From the NCBI GenBank assembly GCA_949282205.1, contig CASDOS010000019.1, forward strand, positions 1-46,767: a DNA stretch of 46,767 bases, read 5' to 3'. The stretch comes from an uncultured Alphaproteobacteria bacterium (lineage in GTDB: Bacteria; Pseudomonadota; Alphaproteobacteria; RF32; CAG-239). Shown one piece after another: positions 1 to 7,262 of this stretch. The notes under the pieces are model-generated. The model ran no database searches and was not told the origin of the DNA. It saw nothing but the letters and a program-made list of their open reading frames with translations. The position numbers and the translations under genes are program-made. Within the stretch, counting starts at the first letter, position 1, and each line of letters starts with the position of its first letter.

Positions 1-702
1 ATAAATTGTTTCACGTCCGAGAGGTTTATTTGTTTTAGAGTGAGAGGAGCATAAATTCATTTCTTTGGCAAAATTATGCAGGCTTTTTATGGAATGTAAC
101 CCGGTTGCATACATCTCAAACATCTTTTTAACAAATGGCGCACGGTCCGGATCAACAATAATATCTTTATTGACATTTAAATATCCAACCGGAGCCTTAG
201 TCTGATATTTGCCAATCGACCAGTTATAATTCATACCTCTGTTAACATTATCGCGCAGATTTGCCACATACATTTTGCCGGATAGAATACCCATGTCCCA
301 ACGCATAATATCAGAAGACGAGCTGTTTTTAGTCAGGATTAACCCTTCTTTACAAAAATGCAGGTCTGTCTTATCATCTAATAATAAACTTTCGACTTCA
401 ACACATTCATTAAAACGTCTTTGAAAACGGTCAATGCAGTGAACAACAATAGCTGTTTTTTGTTTCTGTTTTCTGACAAAGTCTAACATTTCATTAAATT
501 GTATCCGTTTGCCATTGGTAGAGCTTTCAATAGCCTTGTATTTCTTAACAATAGGAAGTCCCTTTTTATTACAATAATCTTCCATAGCTTCTTTTTGAGC
601 CTTTAGAGAAGCCCCTGGTTCTTGTTCCTTAGTAGATACTCGTGCAAATATGACAGCTTGAACGCATGGTGCCGCTTTTGCATATCTGTATTTCTTTGCC
701 AT
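1..702 (-). CDS. Serine recombinase (resolvase/invertase family), 3' end outside window
   Basis: My reverse-strand reading from the ATG at 702 stays open to the window edge (234 codons), so the C-terminal part is missing. Residues about 15-27 read AVIFARVSTKEQE, the catalytic motif of serine recombinases, with Ser23 as the likely nucleophile that attacks DNA. A resolvase N-terminal domain follows to about residue 150, then the start of a Recombinase-type DNA-binding domain (APVGYLNVNKDIIVDPD). The enzyme would cut and rejoin DNA at paired sites to excise, invert or integrate an element. A GGAG precedes the start. Mini-ORFs upstream on the same strand resemble parts of its N-terminal domain. 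The family is clear; whether the full gene is intact cannot be seen. Confidence 0.88.
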   Translation of the reverse strand, partial: MAKKYRYAKAAPCVQAVIFARVSTKEQEPGASLKAQKEAMEDYCNKKGLPIVKKYKAIESSTNGKRIQFNEMLDFVRKQKQKTAIVVHCIDRFQRRFNECVEVESLLLDDKTDLHFCKEGLILTKNSSSSDIMRWDMGILSGKMYVANLRDNVNRGMNYNWSIGKYQTKAPVGYLNVNKDIIVDPDRAPFVKKMFEMYATGLHSIKSLHNFAKEMNLCSSHSKTNKPLGRETIY

Positions 703-802
703 TTTTAACTACTCCATTGATTTAACACAATATTATTATGTCGCGTTATTTTGAGAATGTACGCAAAAAAATGCACTTTCAGGCAACTTTTTTACTAATA
801 TT

Positions 803-991
803 TTACTGATTTTTCAAAATGTTAGCTTTTATATTTTCTTGCATCTGAGTTATATAAATCTTATCTGCTATGTCTTGTAATTTATCCAGAGGTAACTTTT
901 TGTTACTACAATAGTTTGTCAATATATCAATTTTTGTATCAATATTAGAATGTTGAGATGCTTCTCTTTCATAAATTGTTGCTTTTGTCAT
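803..991 (-). CDS. Small protein resembling a serine-recombinase N-terminal fragment
   Basis: A 62-residue ORF with GGA upstream of its ATG. Its first half (ATIYEREASQHSNIDTKIDI, then TNYCSNKKLPL) follows the pattern of the start of a resolvase domain: a beta strand, a Y-x-R...S segment, then a helix ending in YCxxKxL. The downstream recombinase has the matching segment EDYCNKKGLPI. The rest of the catalytic domain and the DNA-binding domain are absent, so it should not recombine DNA alone. It could be a remnant of a decayed recombinase or a small modulator. It lies about 100 bp upstream of the recombinase on the same strand and may be cotranscribed. The similarity was judged by eye. Confidence 0.5.
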   Translation of the reverse strand: MTKATIYEREASQHSNIDTKIDILTNYCSNKKLPLDKLQDIADKIYITQMQENIKANILKNQ

Positions 992-1100
992 ATTAAATTT
1001 TCCTTTTATTGTTAAAATTAAAACAATTTTGTATTGTCGTGTTTGAAAACAAATGTAAAACAGATTTTGAAAATATTTTTTATAGCTATTTCAATATATT

Positions 1101-1128
1101 AACCTGTTGCCCTCAAGGGCGAGAGGTT
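1101..1128. repeat. Hairpin repeat, copy 1
   Basis: Structure AACCT-N3-GCCCT-CA-AGGGC-N3-AGGTT: two perfect 5-bp stems separated by a 3x3 internal loop and closed by a 2-nt loop. The same architecture recurs at 5389-5416 with different internal-loop bases. The stop codon of the reverse ORF 1113-1319 lies in the apical part. There is no clear T-run on either side, so a simple terminator role is not obvious. Confidence 0.7.
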
Positions 1129-1319
1129 GGTGCTTTATCAAAGTTCTTGCCATCAACGACAAGTTCTTTTTGGTCTTGGTTATCATCTTCCAAAACAGAC
1201 TTTACAGCGGTTGTAAAAAAATCAATCAGGTTGTTTGTTATTTCATTTAGCTCAATATCCGTAACATCGGGATACAGAACTGATAACTCTTTTTTGAGTT
1301 GGTTATATGTATCAGTCAT
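1113..1319 (-). CDS. Hypothetical small acidic protein
   Basis: A 68-residue ORF, rich in Asp and Glu, beginning MTDTYNQLKKELSVLYPDVT and predicted mostly helical. It sits in the row of small minus-strand ORFs leading to the recombinase. No family is recognised. Its last residues and stop codon are encoded by the 1101-1128 hairpin, so the C-terminus may have been set by insertion of that repeat. No good ribosome-binding site is visible. An overlapping plus-strand ORF covers the same stretch; this strand is preferred because its neighbours read the same way and its composition looks protein-like. Confidence 0.4.
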   Translation of the reverse strand: MTDTYNQLKKELSVLYPDVTDIELNEITNNLIDFFTTAVKSVLEDDNQDQKELVVDGKNFDKAPTSRP

Positions 1320-1481
1320 ACATTATAGAAGTGTATGATTTGATGTTTTCTACTAAATTTTTTAAGATGAATTTTCTATTTCTAATTTTTTTGAATCCAA
1401 GGACATAAAAAAACAACTTATGTTTTGATATAACACAGGTTGTTAATGACAAGATTAGTTATAAAATTTTGCTATTTTTTA

Positions 1482-1652
1482 TTAAGCACTTAAAGTGACG
1501 TTATCCTTTGCAAAATGCAGTTCAATTTTATCTTTTTCTCTATAAGGCGAAAGTTTATACATCCAAGGACATTTGCCAAAGTCTTTTCTTGAGTAAAATA
1601 CAACAGCTGTCTTTGTTTTATTGCGTTTAAGGTAGTCAAGGATCTTGTTCAT
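1482..1652 (-). CDS. Mini-ORF matching the middle of a recombinase N-terminal domain
   Basis: A 56-residue ORF read directly from the sequence, with AAGGA a few bases before the ATG. It begins MNKILDYLKRNKTKTAVVFY and ends ...KIELHFAKDNVTLSA. The downstream recombinase contains FNEMLDFVRKQKQKTAIVVH and ...KTDLHFCKEGLILT in the same order, so this ORF parallels roughly residues 70-140 of that protein. It lacks the catalytic Ser region. The DRF helix typical of active resolvases is altered (SRKDFGK). It could be a pseudogene piece or a stand-alone dimerisation-type domain. Confidence 0.5.
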   Translation of the reverse strand: MNKILDYLKRNKTKTAVVFYSRKDFGKCPWMYKLSPYREKDKIELHFAKDNVTLSA

Positions 1653-1672
1653 ACAGTCCTTTTCTTAAGATT

Positions 1673-1831
1673 TTATTCCGGAAGTTTCAAAAAGACGTCA
1701 ACAATGTGCAAGTTCTTCCTTTTACAATATTGAAGCATCTCAGCGAACTGTCTTGCTACCTCATTAAGATTACCATATATGAATAAAACAGATTCTTTGG
1801 GATTGATTGTCTCATTGATAGTGTTTGTCAT
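1673..1831 (-). CDS. Mini-ORF, recombinase-like fragment
   Basis: A 52-residue ORF (begins MTNTINETINPKESVLFIYG) preceded by AGGA. It contains a beta-strand-like VLFIYGNL and a helix ARQFAEMLQYCKRKNLHIVD. This can be aligned either with the first strand and helix of a resolvase domain or with the QFNEMLDFVRKQK region of the recombinase at 1-702. It lies 20 bp upstream of the next mini-ORF, which suggests one transcript. No catalytic Ser is present. Its function is unknown. Confidence 0.42.
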   Translation of the reverse strand: MTNTINETINPKESVLFIYGNLNEVARQFAEMLQYCKRKNLHIVDVFLKLPE

Positions 1832-1971
1832 TGAATTAAGTCCTTAATATCATGTAATTTATATAATTAAGAACTTTTGAAAAATAATATAATGTTTATT
1901 TTAATAATTTTCTTGATTTTTCCCATATTTATAGTAAAGAATACTTAGTTGGAGTATGTGAGTGGATTAAT

Positions 1972-2742
1972 ATGAAATATATTAAAAACGATAAAAATAG
2001 TATATCAATTGATGGAACAGTTATAATTTCAACTGATAGTGTGATTGAAGCAATTAATTTTTGTAATAATGCTATTAGAAAATTATATGAGCAAACCAAA
2101 GAATTTGATATTAATATTTTTGAAATTTTGGGTATGAGAAATTTAAGTGGTATGATGGGAGAATATTTTGCCAAGAGTGTACAGAAACACTCATCAAATT
2201 GTTTGCAAAGTAATCTACATCAAGATGGTTACCCAGATTTAATACTCACAAATACAAGTGATAAGTTAAACTATTACAAATCTCTTTATACAATTGTTAA
2301 TGGAAAAATACATCCTAAAGATAAATCTTTTTTTAGCCCGTACAAATATGGTGGAATTGAAATAAAAGCAACCTGCAGCACAACTCCATCAGCTAAAATT
2401 ATGGCGAAACCTATCATAGGTGAAAAAAGAATTGATAAGATGGTATCTTTTGATTGGAAAGCTCATCACAGACAGACAAACAATCTATTGGCAATTCTTT
2501 GGGACTTTATTAATGATGTTCCAACAATTGTTGCATGTTTTTATAGAAATGACTTAGTTATTGATGATTGGGGAAAGATTGTTCAACCAAAAATAGACGG
2601 CGGAAGGACAACAAGTGTTTCAATTATGACTTCTCTAGGTGTATCTAAAATGTGTAAAGGATGGATAGCTATTATTGATGACGATGAATATATAAATAAA
2701 TTATCGCACGAAAAATGGATTGGTTATCGCATTAAATCTTAG
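1972..2742 (+). CDS. Type II restriction endonuclease, PD-(D/E)xK fold (putative)
   Basis: A 256-residue protein. After a helical N-terminus it shows GMMGEYFAK (Glu64), then QDGYPDLIL (Asp89) and, about 40 residues later, GGIEIKAT (Glu130-Ile-Lys132). Together these form the E...PD...ExK pattern of restriction nucleases. The product would cut double-stranded DNA at a short site protected by the neighbouring methyltransferase. The gene is convergent with that methyltransferase and the two overlap by 11 bp at their 3' ends, a common layout for type II pairs. The recognition sequence cannot be read from the protein. The start is the ATG at 1972; the upstream sequence is very AT-rich. Confidence 0.8.
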   Translation: MKYIKNDKNSISIDGTVIISTDSVIEAINFCNNAIRKLYEQTKEFDINIFEILGMRNLSGMMGEYFAKSVQKHSSNCLQSNLHQDGYPDLILTNTSDKLNYYKSLYTIVNGKIHPKDKSFFSPYKYGGIEIKATCSTTPSAKIMAKPIIGEKRIDKMVSFDWKAHHRQTNNLLAILWDFINDVPTIVACFYRNDLVIDDWGKIVQPKIDGGRTTSVSIMTSLGVSKMCKGWIAIIDDDEYINKLSHEKWIGYRIKS

Positions 2743-4018
2743 AAACGGATATATTTAATATAAACTGGCACAATAAATCTATTACCTTAGGAGGCACACT
2801 TTCTCCAATGGTGTCTCTTATAAGAGAATCTGATACCTGTTTTCCATCAATCACAAAAGAGTAAGGATATTGTGAAATTGTTTGTATGACTAATCCTTCA
2901 TATAATGATAGTACTCTATCTTGTGAAGGGTGAACTTTATTATCAGAACAGGCATATTGAAAATTTTGAGTAAGTGTGCTTGCAGGCTCATCCCAAGACA
3001 TTCTTTTATACGCACTAACAAATCCTTTCATTATTGTTTTTTCATGTGTGCTACTATTTTCAGTATATGGCCGTGGTAATAAAGCTCCGCATTTCTCACA
3101 ATATAATGGTGTTTGAGTGTATGCTTTATTAATACCATTTTCATCTTTCTTGGCACCGTGAATTTTGTTACCTTTATATCCACATAAAGGATTGATACAT
3201 TGATTATCAAAAGCAGATTTTCCTTCTGGTGTGTTTTTTATCCAAAATAATTTCTTTTCATCGAGCAATGGAACTTTATGTAATGGATTCTGTTTACATA
3301 TATTTTTTCCTTTAATAGCTTGTAAGACAGGAAGATGCTCAATCGCTTGTCTGACTGTTATCCATGGTTTAGTAAAAATATCAGCCTGCTTTGCATGTGT
3401 CGCTTTAGGAAATAAAGTTTTGTTTTGTAGAAAATATTTTTTTCCTTCTTTCGTCCTTGTCATAACTGTAATTAAGCGTTTTCTGTGTTGTGGAACACCA
3501 TAATCAGCTACGTCTATGACGTTTGGATTAATAACATACTCATCATCTAATTCTTTTTTTATATAATCTATAATATTTATAATTCCATTATCATATTCAA
3601 TAAAAGTATTACCCATATTTGGAACATTTTCCAATATTACCCATTTAGGCTTTAATGCCTTGATAATTTTTACTGTCGGAATAATTAATCTATTTCTCTC
3701 ATCGAATAAGTTTCGTTTTCCTTTTCGATAGTCATTGAGCATTTTTCCCATACCATTAGACGACATTCCTTGACAAGGAGGAGTTGCTAAAATAAGAAAA
3801 GGTTTGGTATGATAATTGTCTCTATAATAGTCTATAATACTATCTTCGAGCTTCCATATATCTCCTAAAAAATTTTTGCAATTAGGAAAGTTATTATGAA
3901 ATAAAGACATTCTATCTGTCAATAGTTCGCAATTAATGACCGTATCAATATTATTTGCTTTTAATCCTAAATCTCCAATACCAGAAGATGAGAACAAACT
4001 AATGGCAATATTATTCAT
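2732..4018 (-). CDS. DNA (cytosine-5-)-methyltransferase of a type II R-M system
   Basis: A 428-residue enzyme that transfers a methyl group from S-adenosylmethionine to C5 of cytosine and so protects host sites from the convergent nuclease. Visible motifs are a motif I variant (SLFSSSGIGDLGL), PCQ at 81-83 holding the catalytic Cys, ENV at 130-132, and QHRKR at 177-181. The C-terminus carries the motif IX/X region (PSQDRVLSLYEG, GESVPPKV). The target-recognition region has Cys274-x4-Cys279 and Cys307-x2-Cys310, which looks like a zinc ribbon. The start is the ATG at 4018. All core catalytic motifs are intact. Confidence 0.93.
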   Translation of the reverse strand: MNNIAISLFSSSGIGDLGLKANNIDTVINCELLTDRMSLFHNNFPNCKNFLGDIWKLEDSIIDYYRDNYHTKPFLILATPPCQGMSSNGMGKMLNDYRKGKRNLFDERNRLIIPTVKIIKALKPKWVILENVPNMGNTFIEYDNGIINIIDYIKKELDDEYVINPNVIDVADYGVPQHRKRLITVMTRTKEGKKYFLQNKTLFPKATHAKQADIFTKPWITVRQAIEHLPVLQAIKGKNICKQNPLHKVPLLDEKKLFWIKNTPEGKSAFDNQCINPLCGYKGNKIHGAKKDENGINKAYTQTPLYCEKCGALLPRPYTENSSTHEKTIMKGFVSAYKRMSWDEPASTLTQNFQYACSDNKVHPSQDRVLSLYEGLVIQTISQYPYSFVIDGKQVSDSLIRDTIGESVPPKVIDLLCQFILNISVSKI

Positions 4019-4343
4019 TTAAACCTCAATTAATAAACGTATATACAGGCTGTACTTTACAGTAAAAAATATATATTTAAAATAAAAAAATATTTTACGC
4101 ACTTAAATAATAAATTTTGGATTATTTAAATAGTAAAAATCCAGTAATATGATATATTTAAACCTATGGGTGTTGAGAACCATAGGTCATTTTTATCCCG
4201 TTTCTGTCTGTTTGTTAGTAATCCCGTCTAAATCGTAGCAAAATGTCGTTGGCAAGTTGCGTTTTAGGGGCTCGCAATAAAGAAAATACACCGCATAATA
4301 TAAATAGTTAATGAGTAAACACTATTTATGAAAGGAAAAAGTT
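4019..4343. other. Intergenic region, divergent
   Basis: About 325 AT-rich bases between the methyltransferase start (minus) and a small ORF (plus). It should hold promoters for both directions; I could not pick convincing -35/-10 pairs. A hairpin followed by T-rich sequence lies at 4162-4187. A usable GGA ribosome-binding site precedes the ORF at 4344. Confidence 0.6.
4162..4187 (+). terminator. Terminator-like hairpin
   Basis: Perfect 8-bp stem ACCTATGG/CCATAGGT with a 10-nt loop, followed by CATTTTTA. It could end transcription entering from the left or act as a leader hairpin before the 4344 operon. The T-run is interrupted, so termination strength is uncertain. Confidence 0.45.
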
Positions 4344-4475
4344 ATGTGGTATGTAAAACTCAATGATAAAATTATTCCAACTCCGTATCAATATTTTAGC
4401 GATTGTCTGGCTGAGTGCCAAAGATTAAAGCAGACAATGGCTGCAGTTTGTACTGAACCTGTTTTTATTAACTAA
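4344..4475 (+). CDS. Small hypothetical protein (43 aa)
   Basis: Starts at an ATG preceded by AAAGGAAAAAG and reads MWYVKLNDKIIPTPYQYFSD to a TAA. It is followed by two further small plus-strand genes with short gaps and their own ribosome-binding sites, suggesting an operon. The sequence has two Cys in the middle and no recognised motif. Small proteins starting this way are plausible in mobile elements, but the function is unknown. Confidence 0.5.
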   Translation: MWYVKLNDKIIPTPYQYFSDCLAECQRLKQTMAAVCTEPVFIN

Positions 4476-4498
4476 TTTAAGGATAAGGAGATTGTGCT

Positions 4499-4756
4499 AT
4501 GTTGAAAAATTTTGAAAACTGGTTGTTAGAAAATAAATATTCTGCTTTGACTGCTGCTGATTATATGGGACGAATTGAAAGACTTTGCAGAAAAGAAGAA
4601 TTTACACTTTCCCATCTGGTTGAAAATATCTCTTCTATCTTGCCGCAATATGAAACAACCGGTGAAAAATCAAGCTATGGTAAAAGAAGCCATACATCTG
4701 TCAGACAGGCTTTGAGACGTTTCAAAATGTTTCTTGTTTCTGAAAAGTTAGCCTAA
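4499..4756 (+). CDS. Stand-alone SAM-like (core-binding) domain protein
   Basis: 85 residues with a strong AAGGAG ribosome-binding site. The pattern FENWLLENKYSALTAADYMG...RRFKMFLVSEK resembles the N-terminal SAM-like DNA-binding domain of tyrosine recombinases. No catalytic domain follows; the gene stops and a new gene starts 10 bp later. It may bind DNA as an accessory factor or be a remnant of an integrase. The domain call rests on pattern recognition only. It is part of the 4344-5084 operon. Confidence 0.55.
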   Translation: MLKNFENWLLENKYSALTAADYMGRIERLCRKEEFTLSHLVENISSILPQYETTGEKSSYGKRSHTSVRQALRRFKMFLVSEKLA

Positions 4757-4766
4757 GAGGTGTGTT

Positions 4767-5084
4767 ATGACAGATGTTAAAACCTTAAATGACAACTTCC
4801 GACAAACCTTTACCGGTGGAAGAGTAATGTTAACTACAGGTATAAATGCTAAATCACAAGATGATATTGCAAAAATCTTATCAAAAGTCAGACAGTTTAA
4901 TCATTTTACCAAAGCAAACGATCCGTATAATGAGCACGATTTTGGTAGCTTTGACTATAAAGCTGAAAAAATCTTCTGGAAAATTGATTACTATGACAAA
5001 AATTATCAATATCTGTCAGAGAATCCAAGCAATCCAAATATAACCAACAGAGTTATGACAATTATGCTGGCAAGCGAGTATTAA
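4767..5084 (+). CDS. DUF3768 family protein
   Basis: 105 residues matching the DUF3768 pattern: LNDNFRQTFTGGRVMLTTGI near the start, then NDPYNEHDFGSF, then EKIFWKIDYYD, and a C-terminal RVMTIMLASEY. The family is common on alphaproteobacterial plasmids and integrated elements and has no known biochemical role. It lies 10 bp after the preceding gene with an AGAGG ribosome-binding site. The gene looks complete and supports the alphaproteobacterial origin of this segment. Confidence 0.85.
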   Translation: MTDVKTLNDNFRQTFTGGRVMLTTGINAKSQDDIAKILSKVRQFNHFTKANDPYNEHDFGSFDYKAEKIFWKIDYYDKNYQYLSENPSNPNITNRVMTIMLASEY

Positions 5085-5600
5085 AACAACAAAGCCTCAT
5101 TTTTTGATCCGTGAATAACGATTTTGCTTTTGGTATAGGTTTTATTATGAAAAAGCAATTCTTGAGTCCACGGGTTATTTATGAACTAATAAACATAATA
5201 ATACCTATTTACAATGTGTTATAACTATTAATTTCTTTTGATATATACTTAATGTCGTGATTCTATGGCAAAGTAAAACCATTTTTTTAATTATTTTTCC
5301 ATTTCTAATTTGCGAAGAAGAACTTTTAACATGCTTATGTCAAAGGTTGTAAAAATAACTTGTCATTAACGTCACGAACTTTTAAAGCAACCTCTTGCCC
5401 TCAAGGGCACAAGGTTAAATATTTTGTTTTTTGACTTCTGGACTAAGCCGTTTTATTTGGTATAGGTTTACTCAGGTTTTCATTAAGCGGCTTGTTATAA
5501 ATCAATTTTGGCTTGTTTATGTGAGTGTTTTGATTAAGATTTGCAGAATTAAACCATTTATAGATAAAGAGCAATTTATATACGATTCCGGTCATATGGT
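5085..5600. other. Intergenic region
   Basis: About 515 AT-rich bases between two convergent genes. It contains the second copy of the hairpin repeat (5389-5416) and a very short ORF near 5147 (about 25 codons) that I do not consider supported. The plus-strand ORF running from 5431 into the next gene has no ribosome-binding site and is probably a shadow. Confidence 0.6.
5389..5416. repeat. Hairpin repeat, copy 2
   Basis: Same architecture as 1101-1128: AACCT-N3-GCCCT-CA-AGGGC-N3-AGGTT. The stem and loop bases are identical and only the internal-loop bases differ. On the plus strand it is followed within a few bases by a T-rich stretch. The two copies bracket the segment carrying the restriction pair and the DUF3768 operon. 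Confidence 0.7.
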
Positions 5601-6380
5601 TTATAAATTGATGTATTTAATCTTGATACCATTATCTTTTAATTTTTTAACGTCTGATTTATATTCCTTATAAAGTTGGTCGTAGTCATCACGGATTTTT
5701 TCCAAAAGAGATTTAGATATATACAAACCATTATTGGAACACGCTCCTTTATTAAGGTACCATAACCAACCGTTTGCACCATTTTTAGTGTATCCTTTTT
5801 TAGTTTGAAGCATATTTTTGTATTTGGAGCCTTTATATTCTTTCTTACCATTACAAACCGATGTCTTTAATGCCAATCTGACTTTGCTATCAATATCTTC
5901 ATCAAATACTTCTCTGATACCATGTATGTGAGTTTCTTTATCATTTATATCTTTTCTTTTATTTTTATGTTTATTTTCAAGAATAAAGGACATCATAGGT
6001 TTATTAGGTGATTGAATGACATAATCAAGGTTACCATATATTCTTTTAATAATGACCGCTTTTAGCTTTTTGTATGTTAACTTGTTATACCTATCTCTAA
6101 ATTGTTTACTGAAGTCTAATGTAAATGGTTTAACATTTGTGAATTTTTTTGTTTCTGCCATAAAATAAAAGAAATATGCCAGTTTTTGAATGTTTGTTAT
6201 ATCTCTCCATAAAGGTAATTTACGAATGTTGACTTCTTTCTTTTGACACTCATTTCCATATATATTACTAATATAGAGTGCGACATCAAATTTATTTTTA
6301 TACCATTTAACTATGGAAATAAAAGCTCTGAAGCTGCGTTGGCTCTTCTTTTTTGAGGTTATTTTCTGTTTTTTTCGCAT
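5601..6380 (-). CDS. Possible HUH-type replication/relaxase-like protein
   Basis: 259 residues, very basic. Three widely spaced segments fit the single-strand-nicking HUH endonuclease pattern. PFTLDFS (about 85-91) fits motif I, THIHGI (HIH at 151-153) fits the metal-binding His-hydrophobic-His motif II, and GWLWYLNKG (Tyr208, Lys211) fits the YxxK motif III with its nicking tyrosine. If correct, the protein would start rolling-circle replication or mobilise the element. No family was confidently recognised and the spacing between motifs is somewhat long. The C-terminus is a Lys-rich helix. Without a profile search this stays a hypothesis; the ORF itself looks real. Confidence 0.5.
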   Translation of the reverse strand: MRKKQKITSKKKSQRSFRAFISIVKWYKNKFDVALYISNIYGNECQKKEVNIRKLPLWRDITNIQKLAYFFYFMAETKKFTNVKPFTLDFSKQFRDRYNKLTYKKLKAVIIKRIYGNLDYVIQSPNKPMMSFILENKHKNKRKDINDKETHIHGIREVFDEDIDSKVRLALKTSVCNGKKEYKGSKYKNMLQTKKGYTKNGANGWLWYLNKGACSNNGLYISKSLLEKIRDDYDQLYKEYKSDVKKLKDNGIKIKYINL

Positions 6381-6689
6381 GGATAATCCTTCAACTTTTT
6401 ATTTCTAGAATTGTCTGCTTGTTCGGATTTGATGAAATAATTTTCCAAATAGTATATCTTTTTGCGTACTTTTGAGATTTTGCGATGTATATATAAAGAA
6501 AAGCCAACCTTTAAAACTCGGATGTTAAAGGTTAATCAATATCCATTAAGTGACATCGATGTCATTAAATCATAACAAGCAATTTTTTTAGCTTAAGAAA
6601 AGAATTTAAAAAATCCTACTGAAAACGCCAAAGCCTATTTTAAGCCTCGCACGTAAAGGGCTCCTTCAATTTTGACTAATCTTTTTTAA

Positions 6690-6940
6690 GCTTAGCCGAT
6701 GTGGGGCAGATGATAGGCATATCCCGACCGGAGAGTACAGGTGCGACAACCAGCAGACCAGAGCCGTATGCTGTAACCTCTGGGGCTAGCCGTCGGAGCC
6801 AAAATAAATCGTCGTCAACGTCAAAAACTTTTATTTTAAGCAAGTTTCAAATCCGGCTTTGGATAAATGATAATCCCGAGACCTAACGAGATTCCAACTC
6901 AGACAAGCTATTGAAAAATAAAGGATTATCATCAAACGAG
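6690..6940. other. Candidate structured RNA or remnant of foreign DNA
   Basis: Visible complementary arms: CCGAC (6724) with GTCGG (6792), enclosing CCAGAG with CTCTGG (about 6759-6784); AAAATAAA (about 6801) with TTTATTTT (about 6830); and ATGATAATCC (6867-6876) with GGATTATCAT (6923-6932). GCATA (about 6718) can also pair with TATGC (about 6767), which would cross the CCGAC pairing like a pseudoknot. I compared it from memory with tmRNA and RNase P RNA and found no diagnostic motifs. The strand is undecided. Confidence 0.35.
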
Positions 6941-7017
6941 TTCGGAAAATTCTCCCAAAATGACATTTTCAAATTTACAACACTCGAACTCAGTTAAGTG
7001 CTTGATTTATAAAAGAA

Positions 7018-7044
7018 AAACGGCAGTTTTTATACCCGCCGTTT
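7018..7044 (-). terminator. Rho-independent terminator, probably the original tRNA-Lys terminator
   Basis: Stem AAACGGC/GCCGTTT with a 13-nt loop. Read on the minus strand it is followed by TTTTTCTTTT. It lies just beyond the tRNA-Lys 3' remnant at 7049-7094, where the terminator of the tRNA gene would have been before the island inserted. Confidence 0.6.
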
Positions 7045-7048
7045 GAAT

Positions 7049-7094
7049 TGGTGAGCCCGACGGGATTCGAACTCATGACCCTTTGATTAAAAGT
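7049..7094 (-). repeat. Left attachment site: 46-bp remnant of the tRNA-Lys 3' end
   Basis: Identical to 28918-28963 except for one base (T instead of C in the T-arm). It covers the CCA, acceptor 3' strand, T-arm and variable region up to the anticodon loop of tRNA-Lys; sequence diverges immediately on both sides. With the integrase starting 170 bp away, this is the distal attachment site of an element integrated in the tRNA gene. Confidence 0.93.
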
Positions 7095-7254
7095 TTAAAA
7101 AAGATATAGTTATAAGAACTTATAAATAGTTATAGAAGTATATGATTTTACTTGATTTTTGTTTGGATGGATGTTATTTGAAATTAAAAGAAAATATAAA
7201 AGATTATACGCAATCTGCTTACTATTTGCTTACCGGTAGAATTAATCAAAGGGT
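7078..7254. repeat. 13-bp inverted repeat linking the attachment site and the integrase leader
   Basis: ACCCTTTGATTAA at 7078-7090, inside the attachment core, reappears as its reverse complement at 7242-7254, nine bases before the integrase start. The 13-mer corresponds to the part of the tRNA that runs from the anticodon loop through the 3' side of the anticodon stem. It could be an integrase-binding or autoregulatory site, or a trace of an earlier insertion. Confidence 0.5.
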
Positions 7255-7262
7255 GTAAACTT

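Larger units (their letters stand above)
6381..7048. other. Intergenic region with a GC-richer block
   Basis: No convincing gene in about 670 bases. The stretch 6690-6940 is clearly richer in G and C than its surroundings and contains many inverted repeats (separate entry). The 61-codon plus-strand ORF inside it has an equally open antisense frame, as expected from base composition. Next to the tRNA remnant lies a hairpin terminator (7018-7044). Confidence 0.6.

Noticed and set aside
1009..1338. 109-codon plus-strand ORF
   Set aside because: It begins in the leader of the 803-991 ORF and runs across the hairpin repeat. Neighbouring small ORFs on the minus strand have better starts.
5431..5673. 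80-codon plus-strand ORF
   Set aside because: It overlaps the 3' end of the reverse gene 5601-6380, has no ribosome-binding site and shows no recognisable domain.
6701..6886. 61-codon plus-strand ORF in the GC-richer block
   Set aside because: The antisense frame is equally open, there is no good ribosome-binding site, and the composition (Ser/Arg/Thr-rich) is that of a by-product of GC-rich, structured DNA.
6640..7048. Possible two-piece tmRNA gene
   Set aside because: No Ala-Asn-Asp-Asn-type tag ending in Ala-Ala, no GGTTTCGAC-type start and no tRNA-like T-arm could be found. It is kept only as an unnamed structured region.
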